Shown: positions 1 through 8,734 of the stretch, piece after piece
Layout of the letters: each line of letters opens with the position of its first letter
How positions within the stretch are numbered: the first letter of the stretch is position 1
Assembly (NCBI RefSeq): GCF_019423325.1
Contig: NZ_JAHZBQ010000001.1
Coordinates: forward strand, 434,001-498,000
Direction of reading: 5' to 3'
DNA from: Campylobacter sp.
Lineage (GTDB): Bacteria > Campylobacterota > Campylobacteria > Campylobacterales > Campylobacteraceae
DNA: 64,000 bases
The notes under the pieces: generated by a model
Database searches by the model: none
Told to the model about the DNA's origin: nothing
The model's input: only the letters and a program-made list of their open reading frames with translations
Made by a program: the position numbers and the translations under genes

Positions 1-2
1 CG

Positions 3-986
3 GGCAAAATTTTATCCCTTGCGACCAATGCCCGCTATGACCCCTCAAACATCACGAAAAACGATCTTAAGAATTTAAATTTTACCGCGAGCGAATACGC
101 CTACGAAGTGGGCTCGATTATGAAGCCGATAATTTTCGCAATCGCCTATGATGCCAAAGCCGTCAAACCGGGCGAGATCATCAATACCTATAACGGCAGC
201 TATAAGCTTGGTACTCGCACGATCCGCGACACGCATCCTGCAAAGCAGATGAGCGGCGAGGAGATCATCATCCACAGCTCAAATATTGGAATGATTAAAA
301 TTTCAGAGCGGCTGGAGGGGCAGGCTATTTATGACGGGCTTATGAACTTTGGTATGTCGCAAAAAACAGGCATTGATCTACCGTATGAGCAAAGTGGAAA
401 TATCCCAAGCATCAAAAGCCTGAATAATAAAATTTACAAAGCTACGATCAGCTATGGCTACGGCGCGCAGATGACCTTCCTTCAGATGCTAAACGCTTAC
501 ACCGTCTTTAACAACGGCGGCGTGATGATCAGCCCGCGTCTAGTCGAAAATCTAGAAAATAACGGCAAAACTTACATCGTCAACGAAAGCGAAACCCGCC
601 AGGTAATCTCTAAACCTACCGCTGACGTAATAAAAGGAATTTTAATCAAAACGGTTGAGAGCGGCACGGGGCGCAAAGGGCGGGTAGCGGGGCTGCAAAT
701 CGGCGGCAAGACGGGCACTGCGCGTATCGCTAAGGGGGGCGGCTATTCGAGCGCCTATAACAGCTCGTTTTTCGGCTTTGCCAACGACGCGGACACCAGC
801 TACACGATTGGCGTTTTGGTGCGCGAGCCTAAAAGGGGCAGCTATTACGCTGCTCAAAACGCGCTGCCGATCTTTAAGCGGGCGGTAGGAATTTTGATAG
901 AGGAGGGCTATCTAAAGCCCGCAGCCGACGCAAACGCCACGCAAAAGGTCGAGATCAAGGATGAGGCAGTTGAAATTAAAGATTAA
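3..986 (+). CDS. ftsI: Penicillin-binding protein, FtsI/PBP3-type transpeptidase (5' end missing)
   Basis: C-terminal part of a class B penicillin-binding protein that cross-links peptidoglycan, probably at the division septum. The reading frame is open from the left edge, so the N-terminal anchor and dimerisation domain lie outside the window. Visible active-site motifs are SxxK (GSIMK, around base 115), SxN (HSSNIG, around base 275) and KTGTAR (around base 710). The segment with SYGYGAQMTFLQMLNAYT is typical of FtsI-like transpeptidases. The tail is lysine- and glutamate-rich. FtsI rather than an elongasome PBP2 is inferred from motif context only. A G6 run sits near base 734 but is too short to suggest phase variation. 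Confidence 0.85.
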   Translation, partial: GKILSLATNARYDPSNITKNDLKNLNFTASEYAYEVGSIMKPIIFAIAYDAKAVKPGEIINTYNGSYKLGTRTIRDTHPAKQMSGEEIIIHSSNIGMIKISERLEGQAIYDGLMNFGMSQKTGIDLPYEQSGNIPSIKSLNNKIYKATISYGYGAQMTFLQMLNAYTVFNNGGVMISPRLVENLENNGKTYIVNESETRQVISKPTADVIKGILIKTVESGTGRKGRVAGLQIGGKTGTARIAKGGGYSSAYNSSFFGFANDADTSYTIGVLVREPKRGSYYAAQNALPIFKRAVGILIEEGYLKPAADANATQKVEIKDEAVEIKD

Positions 987-1473
987 ATTTGCTAAATTTC
1001 GCAAGGTTTTTTAAAATTTTGCGGCGACGAAATTTCACGGAATTTAGCGCGACTTTTGAAATTTTAAGGCGTTTAAATTTTAAGGCGTTTAAATTTTACG
1101 GCGCGGAATTTTGGCGGCGTAAAATTTAGCGGCGCAAAATTTTAACGGCACGGCGATGGAATTTTATCGCGACGCGGGATTTTGGCGCGGTAGTAAAATT
1201 TTATCACGGCTTGAAATTTTGCATGGCGCCGCTCGCTGCACTAAAGCAACTGAATTTTATCGTGATGTGAAATTCGGTGCGGCGTAAAATTCCGTATCAA
1301 GACAAAATTTTAAATTTGCCGTCGCGCAAGTAAAACGGCGAGCGAGCCTGTGGCGTTAAATTTTTAAGACGCAGCGCTATAAATTCGCGCCGTATGTTTG
1401 CGCAACTGCGAAATTTAGCGAGTTTGGCTGCGTAATTTAACGATGAAATTTAACGCAAAGAAAAGAGGAAAAT
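987..1473. other. AT-rich spacer dense in AAATTT/GAATTT
   Basis: Non-coding spacer of almost 490 bases between the transpeptidase and the nucleotide-sugar dehydrogenase. No ORF is supported. It is filled with AAATTT and GAATTT words separated by short GC-rich pieces such as GGCG and GCGCG. A short tandem repeat lies at 1059-1103. Confidence 0.7.
1059..1103 (+). repeat. 16-bp tandem repeat, about 2.8 copies
   Basis: The unit AAATTTTAAGGCGTTT occurs at 1059-1074 and 1075-1090. A partial third copy, AAATTTTACGGCG, follows at 1091-1103. It looks like local slippage within the AAATTT-rich spacer. Confidence 0.75.
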
Positions 1474-1494
1474 ATGAAAGCAAATGAGGGAAAA

Positions 1495-2730
1495 ATGAAA
1501 ATAGCGATAATCGGGCTTGGCTACGTTGGGCTTCCTTTGGCGGCGGCGTTTGCCGCGAAACACGAGGTCGTGGGCTTTGACGTCTCGCAAGAGCGCATAG
1601 ACGAGCTGCGCGGCGGGCACGATCGCACGCTGGAGCTTAGCGACGAGGAGCTTGCTGCGGCGATTCAAAACGGGCTTAAATTTAGCGCAAAGCTAGATGA
1701 TATGAGGCAGAGCAATTTTTACATCGTGTGCGTGCCCACTCCCGTAGATAGGCTAAATCGCCCAGATCTCACGCCGCTAATCAAGGCCAGCGAAAGCGTC
1801 GGAGCCGTGCTTAAAAAGGGCGACATCGTCGTGTATGAAAGCACCGTCTATCCGGGCGCTACGGAGGAGGACTGCGTACCGGTGTTGCAGCGCACGAGCG
1901 GGCTAAAATTTAACCGCGATTTTTTCTGCGGATATTCGCCCGAGCGGATCAATCCGGGCGATAAAATTCACACCGTCACGAAGATCAAAAAGATCGTCTC
2001 GGCAAGCACGCCGGAGGCTCTGGATGTCGTAGATAGCGTCTATCTTAGCATCCTGCAAAACGGCACCTTTCGCGCTAGCAGCATCAAGGTCGCCGAGGCC
2101 GCGAAGGTGATCGAAAACACCCAGCGCGACATCAACATCGGCTTTATCAACGAGCTTGCGATCCTATTCGGCAAGCTCGGTATCAACACCAACGACGTCA
2201 TCGACGCGGCGGCTACGAAGTGGAATTTCTTAAGCTTCCGTCCGGGGCTCGTGGGCGGACACTGTATCGGCATCGATCCGTATTATTTGGCGCAGAAGGC
2301 AACCGAGGTGGGCTATCACCCTGAAATCATCCTCTCAAGCCGCCGTATCAACGATAATATGGGAAGCTACGTCGCTACGGAGGTCGTTAAGATGATGATA
2401 AAATACGACGAAAAGGTAAAGGGCGCAAAGGTCTTGATCTTGGGGCTGACGTTTAAAGAAAACTGCCCCGATACCCGCAATACGCGCGTCGTGGATATGA
2501 TAAGCGAGCTTAAAAATTTCGGCTGCGAGGTAGGCGTCTATGATCCTTGGGCGAGCGCCGCCGACGCCAAGAGATACTACGATATCGATCTGCTGCAAAA
2601 GCCCGACTTGTGCAAATTTGACTGCGTCGTAATCGCCGTAGCGCATAAGCAGTTTTTTGAGCTTGATTACGCGGGCTCGCTGGTTTACGACGTAAAAAAC
2701 GTCTATAAAGGCGCGCAAGGAAAGCTCTGA
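1495..2730 (+). CDS. Nucleotide-sugar dehydrogenase (UDP-HexNAc 6-dehydrogenase, TviB/WbpO type)
   Basis: NAD-dependent oxidation of a UDP-sugar (UDP-GlcNAc or UDP-GalNAc) to the uronic acid, supplying surface polysaccharide. The N-terminus carries the Rossmann motif GLGYVGLPLA. Other family marks are CVPTPVD, YESTVYPGATEE, and the catalytic cysteine region GLVGGHCIGIDPYYLA. The C-terminal UDP-binding domain includes LGLTFKENCPDTRNT. Two starts are possible: ATG 1474 (preceded by AGAGGA) and ATG 1495 (preceded by GAGGG). The later one puts the Rossmann fold at the usual position and is chosen. No glycosyltransferases are adjacent, so the polysaccharide is not known. The exact sugar substrate is inferred from subfamily resemblance. 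Confidence 0.9.
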   Translation: MKIAIIGLGYVGLPLAAAFAAKHEVVGFDVSQERIDELRGGHDRTLELSDEELAAAIQNGLKFSAKLDDMRQSNFYIVCVPTPVDRLNRPDLTPLIKASESVGAVLKKGDIVVYESTVYPGATEEDCVPVLQRTSGLKFNRDFFCGYSPERINPGDKIHTVTKIKKIVSASTPEALDVVDSVYLSILQNGTFRASSIKVAEAAKVIENTQRDINIGFINELAILFGKLGINTNDVIDAAATKWNFLSFRPGLVGGHCIGIDPYYLAQKATEVGYHPEIILSSRRINDNMGSYVATEVVKMMIKYDEKVKGAKVLILGLTFKENCPDTRNTRVVDMISELKNFGCEVGVYDPWASAADAKRYYDIDLLQKPDLCKFDCVVIAVAHKQFFELDYAGSLVYDVKNVYKGAQGKL

Positions 2731-2787
2731 AATTTAGCTTGGGGGTTAAATTTAGACTTCTAAATCGGCGGCTTAGCGAGGATAAGG

Positions 2788-2916
2788 ATGAACGAAGCAA
2801 GGCTTGAAAAGTTAAAGAGGCTTTTAGATGGGCGGCGTCAGAATTTAGAGCAAGGCTTGCAGGAAAATTCTGATGCTCAAAATTCCAATGCCTTAATTTT
2901 AATAAAGGAGATATAG
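2788..2916 (+). CDS. Possible small ORF, 42 aa
   Basis: ATG at 2788 is preceded by GATAAGG and the frame runs to TAG at 2914-2916. The product would be charged and glutamine-rich, beginning MNEARLEKLKRLL, with a possible short amphipathic helix. It ends directly before the next ATG. No family is recognised. It could be a real small protein, a leader, or chance. Confidence 0.3.
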   Translation: MNEARLEKLKRLLDGRRQNLEQGLQENSDAQNSNALILIKEI

Positions 2917-3019
2917 ATGAGTAGAGGAAGTGTTGATAAAAGGTGTACTTATTACAGGTGGTTTTAAATCGCTACAAGAATATTCTGATTTGCCAAAAGC
3001 TACTAAAGGAATACAATGA
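2917..3019 (+). pseudogene. Frame-broken small ORF upstream of the 3016 gene
   Basis: A strong ribosome site (AAAGGAG, around 2904) precedes ATG 2917, but that frame (MSRGSVDKR...) stops after 16 residues. The neighbouring frame from 2930 encodes a protein-like stretch, GVLITGGFKSLQEYSDLPK, and ends in a TGA at 3017-3019 that overlaps the next ATG. A one-base shift near 2940 would join the two into one peptide of about 33 residues translationally coupled to the next gene. It may be the remnant of a longer gene or a genuine small gene with a frameshift or sequence error. Function unknown. Confidence 0.4.
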
Positions 3020-3579
3020 AAAACCCGCTTTACTACGTAGATTATTGGTATGATTTGATTAAATTCGGCTTCGATCGGAAACACACTTTTATAACGCTAA
3101 TCGTTGTTTGCGTTTCATTTATCGCACCGATACTTCTCTTGTACTCCTACTCTATCGTACCAAGTACTCAAAGCATAAGAGATCCATTCGTATTTTCCGG
3201 TACTATAAAAGAACTTAAAAGGCACAAAGGACATTATCGTACGAAAGCCAATTGTGTAGTGTCAATCCAAAATAATAATAAAATCATCACTAGACGCTTT
3301 GTAGATGTAAAAATTTCAGAAGGAACATATATTTGTGATATATTTTTTAAAGAATATGTATTTAATCGATGTATAATCATAAATATGTCTGATTTTGTAT
3401 TGAATAAGCTGAGCCGCTGCGATGATGGTTTGGTTTTATTTAAAGATACGACAAACATGAGCTATCTCTACAAAGGAAGAAAAACTAGCGTTATAGCTGG
3501 TATAATTTTAGTTTTAATAGCTTTTATATTTACTTTCAAGCTTCATATAGAATATAAAAAATCCAAACTAAAAGATTAA
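3016..3579 (+). CDS. Hypothetical membrane protein with two TM helices
   Basis: 187 residues; family not recognised. One hydrophobic segment lies at about residues 23-47 (FITLIVVCVSFIAPILLLYS) and another near 160-177 (VIAGIILVLIAFIFTF). The roughly 110 residues between them are polar and probably face the periplasm. The start ATG overlaps the stop of the preceding broken ORF as ATGA. Codon use is clearly more AT-rich than in the flanking housekeeping genes, which suggests horizontal acquisition. The layout resembles the two-TM gene at 16625. It ends 16 bases from the convergent hemH gene. Confidence 0.6.
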   Translation: MKNPLYYVDYWYDLIKFGFDRKHTFITLIVVCVSFIAPILLLYSYSIVPSTQSIRDPFVFSGTIKELKRHKGHYRTKANCVVSIQNNNKIITRRFVDVKISEGTYICDIFFKEYVFNRCIIINMSDFVLNKLSRCDDGLVLFKDTTNMSYLYKGRKTSVIAGIILVLIAFIFTFKLHIEYKKSKLKD

Positions 3580-3595
3580 ATTTTAATCTCTAAAT

Positions 3596-4693
3596 TTACA
3601 GCGCTTGCGCGAGTATAAATTTCGCAAAATCTTCGCGGGAGTTCGGGCATTTGCACACTTCGTAGTATTCATAACCCAGCTCGCGCGCCTGGGCCCTATA
3701 AAAAATATCCAGTTCAAAATCGGTCTCGGAGTTATCCACGCAAAACGCGATCGGAAATATGAGCGCTTTTTTGCTCTGCAGATCCCGCAAAACGTCCGCG
3801 ACATTAGGTTCCAGCCACTTCACGGGGCCCAGGCGCGATTGATACGCCAAAATAATCTCTTTAAATTTAATCCCGCGCGCAGCCAGCAGATCTTTTAAAA
3901 TTTTTACGTGCGCCTTTACTTGCGCTTCGTATGGATCGCCCGCGGTGATCATTTTTACCGGTAGCGAATGCGCGGAAAATATGAGCGAAATTTGCGAAAT
4001 TTCATCCGCGCTAAATTTCGCAACACAGCTTGCAATTAAATTTAGTAAAATTTCGTTGTAAGCGGCGCTATCGTAGAAAATATCAACTATCTTATAATTT
4101 TTTATACCAAGCCGCTTAAGTGCGGCTTCGGCAGAACACAGACTCGATTGCACCGTCGTTTTTGAGAAGTGCGGATACAAAGGCATCAAAATTATCTCGT
4201 CAAAATCCGCGTATTTTTTAAGCACGTCCTCCGCAAAGGGCGGCGTGTAATTCATCACATAATCGCAAACCAGCTCGTCTATCGGTTTTTCATCCTGCGG
4301 CGCTTCATTTTGTAGCGCCTTGCCCTGCGTCGGGGCGTCTTGCGGCGGCTTGCTCTGCAATGAAATCTCTTGCGGCGACTCATTCGCGGCGCCCGCATCC
4401 GCCGCATTTTCAAATTTTGACCCCGCGCCTAATTTTGCTCGCGCGAGTAAATTTACCCGCTCGCAAAGCGCTTCGGTGATGGAGCATATAGGCGAGCGTC
4501 CGCCCAGTTTTTCGTAGTTGCTACGCGCCGATGAAGTTCTGCTTCTTACGATGAGCGCGGCTAAAACGCTACGCCAAAAATCACTCTTAACGCCCAAAAT
4601 AAAGGGGTCGTTAAACATATTTTTTAAAAAAACTTCAACCTCGCTCAGATTGTTCGGGCCGCCCATGTTGAGCAAAATTAGGGCTTTTTTCAT
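3596..4693 (-). CDS. hemH: Ferrochelatase with an unusual low-complexity insertion
   Basis: Inserts ferrous iron into protoporphyrin IX, the last step of heme synthesis. The N-terminus (KALILLNMGGPNNLSEVEVF) is diagnostic. The catalytic histidine lies in the FSAHSLP motif, and the acidic NSETDFELD motif matches the second family signature. At 365 residues it is longer than the usual 310-320. The excess is a glutamine/proline/alanine-rich stretch at about residues 95-140 (encoded near 4270-4420) containing QSKPPQDAPTQGKALQ. The insertion does not interrupt the catalytic motifs. The gene overlaps the upstream oxidoreductase gene by 4 bp (ATGA), so the two are probably co-transcribed and translationally coupled. 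Confidence 0.95.
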   Translation of the reverse strand: MKKALILLNMGGPNNLSEVEVFLKNMFNDPFILGVKSDFWRSVLAALIVRSRTSSARSNYEKLGGRSPICSITEALCERVNLLARAKLGAGSKFENAADAGAANESPQEISLQSKPPQDAPTQGKALQNEAPQDEKPIDELVCDYVMNYTPPFAEDVLKKYADFDEIILMPLYPHFSKTTVQSSLCSAEAALKRLGIKNYKIVDIFYDSAAYNEILLNLIASCVAKFSADEISQISLIFSAHSLPVKMITAGDPYEAQVKAHVKILKDLLAARGIKFKEIILAYQSRLGPVKWLEPNVADVLRDLQSKKALIFPIAFCVDNSETDFELDIFYRAQARELGYEYYEVCKCPNSREDFAKFILAQAL

Positions 4694-5562
4694 GAGATGA
4701 TTTCTCTGATTTTTATCGCATCCTCTACGCTTGCAAGACCTGCATTAGTACTGCTGTCGCACATCGCGCAAAACGCTTCGTGTTCGCGGCGTAGCGAAAA
4801 GTCGTCGCGATCGACGCGCAGATTTACGCGCCCGTCAGGCGTAATTTTAAAAAGAGTTATTGAGATTAGATCGCCAAAATACACGCCGCTGTCGGTGCAA
4901 ATCTCGATACCGTGGCGCCTGATCGGATAGAGATTGGACTGCATTAGCGTGCAATAGCAGCCGCTTTTTGTGTGAAGTGTCGCGCATGCGGCTAGAGTGC
5001 GCTCTTTAGAGATATTTTTGCTAAGTTCTATGCAGGCGATCTCGCTGTGAGAAAGCAGCCGCACAAGATCAATATCTCTAAAAAGGGCATTGGCGACGAT
5101 ATCTGCTCTATCATCGTTTGCAAAACCGCTTACGAAGCTCATCGAAAAAATTTTATCCCCCTTGGCAAGCTCGCGTAGCAAGGATACGATTACTGGATTG
5201 TAGCGGTCGGAGTAGCCTACGGCTAGGCGTGTACCGTTAGTAGTGACCGCGTAGTTTATCTCTCTAGCTTCGGCTAGGCTTTGTGCGAGCGGGGATTCTA
5301 CAAAGATATTTTTGGTAAACGGCAGGCATTTTAAAATCAGCTCTTTATGCGATGGTGGGGGAGCCGTGATGACTACGGCGTCGGGCTTAGCGACGTTAAA
5401 AAGATCGGTTAGATTATCAAAGATCGGATAGCGCGGGCCGAAATTTTCACTGCTGCCCTTATGATAAAGCGCTACAAGTTCGAAATAATCGCTCCTTCTT
5501 AGCTCGCTGAAGTGCTTTTGACCAAGCTCGTCCATACCTATGATCGCTATCTTTTTTTTCAT
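4690..5562 (-). CDS. Gfo/Idh/MocA-type oxidoreductase
   Basis: 290-residue NAD(P)-binding protein with a Rossmann start (KKKIAIIGMDELGQKHFSEL) and the domain order of the Gfo/Idh/MocA family. Substrate unknown. The position normally holding the EKP motif reads FVESPLAQ, so the usual lysine is absent. Either the chemistry differs or this branch is non-catalytic. It is the first gene of a two-gene operon with hemH (4-bp overlap). As I recall, the same pair lies upstream of alaS in C. jejuni (Cj0504c/Cj0503c), so this is a conserved genus arrangement. The start at 5562 has only a weak upstream ribosome site. Confidence 0.75.
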   Translation of the reverse strand: MKKKIAIIGMDELGQKHFSELRRSDYFELVALYHKGSSENFGPRYPIFDNLTDLFNVAKPDAVVITAPPPSHKELILKCLPFTKNIFVESPLAQSLAEAREINYAVTTNGTRLAVGYSDRYNPVIVSLLRELAKGDKIFSMSFVSGFANDDRADIVANALFRDIDLVRLLSHSEIACIELSKNISKERTLAACATLHTKSGCYCTLMQSNLYPIRRHGIEICTDSGVYFGDLISITLFKITPDGRVNLRVDRDDFSLRREHEAFCAMCDSSTNAGLASVEDAIKIREIIS

Positions 5563-5592
5563 CGTTATGCCCTAAATTTAATCTTTCGCGCC

Positions 5593-5598
5593 ATTATA
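5593..5598 (-). promoter_or_regulatory. -10 element for oxidoreductase-hemH
   Basis: On the minus strand this reads TATAAT, about 30 bases upstream of the ATG at 5562. It lies in the divergent region shared with alaS. Campylobacter sigma70 promoters depend mainly on the -10 box. Confidence 0.5.
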
Positions 5599-5643
5599 AC
5601 TAAGAATGGTTAAAATTTTATAGTTTTTAAAATCTAATTTAGC

Positions 5644-5649
5644 TAAAAT
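5644..5649 (+). promoter_or_regulatory. -10-like element for alaS
   Basis: TAAAAT, about 35 bases upstream of the alaS ATG at 5685, on the other side of the divergent region. Suggestive only. Confidence 0.35.
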
Positions 5650-5684
5650 GCGCCTTTAAAATTTAACTTGAAATAGGACAAATC

Positions 5685-8228
5685 ATGGATATTAGAAGCG
5701 AATATTTAAATTTCTTTGCAAGCAAGGGCCATCAGATCATCCCCAGCGCGCCGTTGGTGCCCGATGATGATAGCTTGCTTTTTACGAATGCGGGCATGGT
5801 GCCGTTTAAAAGCATATTTACAGGAGCCGTTCCGCGTCCGACGCCGCCTATCCGCACGAGCTGTCAGACCTGCATCCGCGCCGGCGGCAAGCACAACGAC
5901 CTAGACAACGTCGGCTACACCGCGCGCCACCATACGTTTTTTGAGATGCTTGGAAATTTCAGCTTCGGCGAGTATTTTAAAGAGCAAGCGATCGCCTATG
6001 CGTGGGAGTTTATCACTGAAATTTTAAAGCTTCCCAAAGAAAAACTCTACGTCACCGTGCACGAAAAGGACGACGAAGCGTTTGGGTTCTGGGCGCGCCA
6101 CATAGCGCAGGAGCGCATATATCGCTTCGGCGACCACGATAACTTTTGGGCGATGGGCGATACCGGTCCTTGCGGACCGTGCTCGGAGATCTTTTACGAC
6201 CAAGGCGGCGAGCACTTTAACACGCCTGAGGACTACATGGGCGGCGACGGCGACAGATTTCTTGAAATTTGGAACCTAGTTTTCATGCAGTACGAGCGCA
6301 GCAGCGACGGCAAGCTAACTCCGCTACCAAAACCTAGCATCGACACGGGCATGGGGCTTGAGCGCGTCACGGCGATTAAAGAAGGCAAGTTTAGCAACTA
6401 CGACAGCTCGCTTTTTATGCCGCTAATTGATGAGGTTGCAAAGCTTTGCGGCAAACCTTACGTTTATGAAAGCGGCGCGAGCTATCGCGTCATCGCCGAT
6501 CATATCCGCTCGGTTACGTTTTTGCTAGCGCAGGGAACAAATTTTAACCGCGAGGGCAGGGGGTATGTTTTGCGTAGAATTCTGCGTCGTGCCGTTCGCC
6601 ACGGCTATCTGCTCGGCATCAAAGAGCCCTTTATGTATCGCCTCGTGGATAAAGTATGCGAGCTGATGGGCGGGCACTATGCCTATCTGAACGAGAAAAA
6701 GCAAGCCGTAAAGGAGCAGATCAAGCTCGAAGAGGAGCGGTTTTTTGCCACTTTGGCAAACGGCATCGAGCTTTTTAACGAAGAGCTTGCGCGCACTAAA
6801 GAAATTTTTAGCGGCGAGGTCGCGTTTAAGCTATATGATACCTACGGCTTTCCGCTCGATCTGACCGCCGATATGCTGCGCGAGAAAAATTTGCGTGTGG
6901 ATGAGGCTAAATTTGACGCGCTTATGAGCGAGCAAAGGCAGATAGCTAAAGCCGCATGGAAGGGTAGCGGCGATAAAAACGTCCGTGGCGATTTTAAGGC
7001 ACTGCTAGAGAAATTTGGTGAGAATAAATTTAGCGGTTACGAAGAGCTTAGTCGCACAAGCAAGGTTTTAGCGCTGCTTAACGAGGATTTTGCGGAAGTG
7101 GATGAGCTCAAAGCTGGCGATATCGGCTGGGCGATGTTTGATATCACTCCGTTTTATGCACAAAGCGGCGGTCAGACGGGCGATAGCGGCGAAGTGGAGT
7201 CCATAGCCGATGTGTTTGATACGCAGAAATTTTATGGGCTAAATTTATCCCACTTGCGCCTTAATCGTAACCTGAAAATCGGCGATATCGTCGGGCTTAA
7301 GGTTTCTGAGGAGCGTGAGCAGATTGCACGTCATCACAGCGCGACACATCTTTTGCACGCGGCGCTTCGTGCGGTGCTAGGGGCTCATATCGCTCAAGCA
7401 GGAAGCTTGGTCGAAGCGGACCGCTTAAGATTTGACTTCTCGCATCCTAAGGCACTTAGCGGCGAGGAGCTAGCTAAAATCGAGGAATTTGTAAATAACG
7501 CCGTTTGCAAGGGCTGTACGGCAAAAACTGAGATTATGGATATAGATGACGCTAAAAACAGCGGCGCGATTGCGCTTTTTGGCGAAAAATATGGCTCAAA
7601 AGTGCGCGTCGTGAGCTTCGGAGAGATTAGTAAGGAGCTTTGCGGCGGAATTCACGTGCGTAATTTAAGCGAAATAGGGTCGTTTTTTATCGTCAAAGAA
7701 AGCAGTGTAAGTGCGGGCGTTAGGCGTATCGAGGCAGTTTGTTCGCGCGCGGCTTTAAATTTAGCGCTTCAAAATCGCGCTAAGCTTGCTGAAATTTCTG
7801 CGGAGTTAAAAGGGATTGAGCCTCTCCGTGCGATTGAGAAATTAAAAGATGAGATCAGATCGCTAAAAGATCAGATCAAGCATGCAAGCAGTTCTCATGC
7901 ACTGGCTTTTCTAAATGTCGGTGATACCAAACTTTGCGTAGCCTCGGTCGAAAGCGGTGATATAAAAACTATGATAGATGAGTTTAAAAATAGCCACGAA
8001 AAGGCGGCGATAATGCTGATGCAAGTAGGCACCGACGGCAAAATTTCAATCGCGGCAGGCGTTAAAAACGCGCCGATCAAAGCTGGCGAGTGGGTTAAGC
8101 TCGCGGCGCAAATTTTAGGCGGTGGCGGCGGCGGACGCGATGATTTTGCGACCGCAGGCGGCAGGGACGTGCTAAAAATCGAAGAAGCGATCAAAGAGGC
8201 GATCTCTTACGCAAAAGGTAAAATTTGA
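5685..8228 (+). CDS. alaS: Alanyl-tRNA synthetase
   Basis: Charges tRNA-Ala with alanine. 847 residues, normal for the family. Class II catalytic core at the N-terminus (FTNAGMVPFKSIF, ARHHTFFEMLGNFSFGEYF). The editing domain carries the zinc-ligand motif HHSATHLLH and CGGIHV, where the usual threonine of CGGTH is isoleucine. The C-terminal C-Ala domain ends with the glycine-rich GGGGGGRDDFATAGG. A ribosome site AGGA lies before ATG 5685. Its stop overlaps the TTG start of the next gene, heading a run alaS-membrane protein-maf-pbpA with overlapping ends. Confidence 0.97.
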   Translation: MDIRSEYLNFFASKGHQIIPSAPLVPDDDSLLFTNAGMVPFKSIFTGAVPRPTPPIRTSCQTCIRAGGKHNDLDNVGYTARHHTFFEMLGNFSFGEYFKEQAIAYAWEFITEILKLPKEKLYVTVHEKDDEAFGFWARHIAQERIYRFGDHDNFWAMGDTGPCGPCSEIFYDQGGEHFNTPEDYMGGDGDRFLEIWNLVFMQYERSSDGKLTPLPKPSIDTGMGLERVTAIKEGKFSNYDSSLFMPLIDEVAKLCGKPYVYESGASYRVIADHIRSVTFLLAQGTNFNREGRGYVLRRILRRAVRHGYLLGIKEPFMYRLVDKVCELMGGHYAYLNEKKQAVKEQIKLEEERFFATLANGIELFNEELARTKEIFSGEVAFKLYDTYGFPLDLTADMLREKNLRVDEAKFDALMSEQRQIAKAAWKGSGDKNVRGDFKALLEKFGENKFSGYEELSRTSKVLALLNEDFAEVDELKAGDIGWAMFDITPFYAQSGGQTGDSGEVESIADVFDTQKFYGLNLSHLRLNRNLKIGDIVGLKVSEEREQIARHHSATHLLHAALRAVLGAHIAQAGSLVEADRLRFDFSHPKALSGEELAKIEEFVNNAVCKGCTAKTEIMDIDDAKNSGAIALFGEKYGSKVRVVSFGEISKELCGGIHVRNLSEIGSFFIVKESSVSAGVRRIEAVCSRAALNLALQNRAKLAEISAELKGIEPLRAIEKLKDEIRSLKDQIKHASSSHALAFLNVGDTKLCVASVESGDIKTMIDEFKNSHEKAAIMLMQVGTDGKISIAAGVKNAPIKAGEWVKLAAQILGGGGGGRDDFATAGGRDVLKIEEAIKEAISYAKGKI

Positions 8229-8734
8229 ACGAAATCGATACCGGCTTCATCAAAGCCTCGCAAATTTTGCCGCTGATTCACATTTTAAGCGTGATTTTTT
8301 TGGTCTGCGCGCAGATCTGCGTATTTTTGATCGCGCGGATTTTTATGAATTTAAGCAGTAAAAGTCAAGCGGATGCGAAGGATGTAAAATTTGCAGAAAT
8401 TTTACGATATATGAAACGCTATGAGCAGTTCTTTGCACTATTTTTGGTGATCGTTTGCGTAAGTGGATTTTTTCTTGCGGACGGCGGAAGTTTTAAATTT
8501 TCAGATCCTATGGTAAAAGGTGCGATTGCCACGTTGTGGGCTGGCGCCGGCTTTATACTACTAAATTTTATCTACATGCATTATAAAATTTCATCTTTGA
8601 AGCGAGCTTTGGATGCAGGAGATGAGCTTGAGGCGAATGAGCATTTAATCATCGTCGTTAAATATTTCATCCCGCTAAATATCGTAGTCACGCTGATTTG
8701 CGTTTATCTAGGCGTGACGGTGGGCGAGTTTTGA
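8225..8734 (+). CDS. Integral membrane protein, four TM helices
   Basis: 169 residues with hydrophobic segments at about 14-38, 72-88, 100-117 and 144-165. The family is not recognised with confidence; the topology resembles small four-helix proteins annotated as DUF or CopD-like. It starts at TTG 8225, whose last two bases lie in the alaS TGA stop (TTGA overlap). Its own TGA overlaps the maf ATG. The overlaps imply translation coupled to alaS and maf. Function unknown. Confidence 0.75.
   Translation: MNEIDTGFIKASQILPLIHILSVIFLVCAQICVFLIARIFMNLSSKSQADAKDVKFAEILRYMKRYEQFFALFLVIVCVSGFFLADGGSFKFSDPMVKGAIATLWAGAGFILLNFIYMHYKISSLKRALDAGDELEANEHLIIVVKYFIPLNIVVTLICVYLGVTVGEF

Noticed and set aside
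734..739. G6 run in the transpeptidase gene as a phase-variation tract
   Set aside because: Too short compared with the G8-G12 tracts of known Campylobacter contingency loci, and the frame is intact.
8698..8733. Extended N-terminus of Maf
   Set aside because: The extra codons lie inside the upstream gene; ATG 8734 starts the conserved sequence and overlaps the stop as expected for coupled genes.
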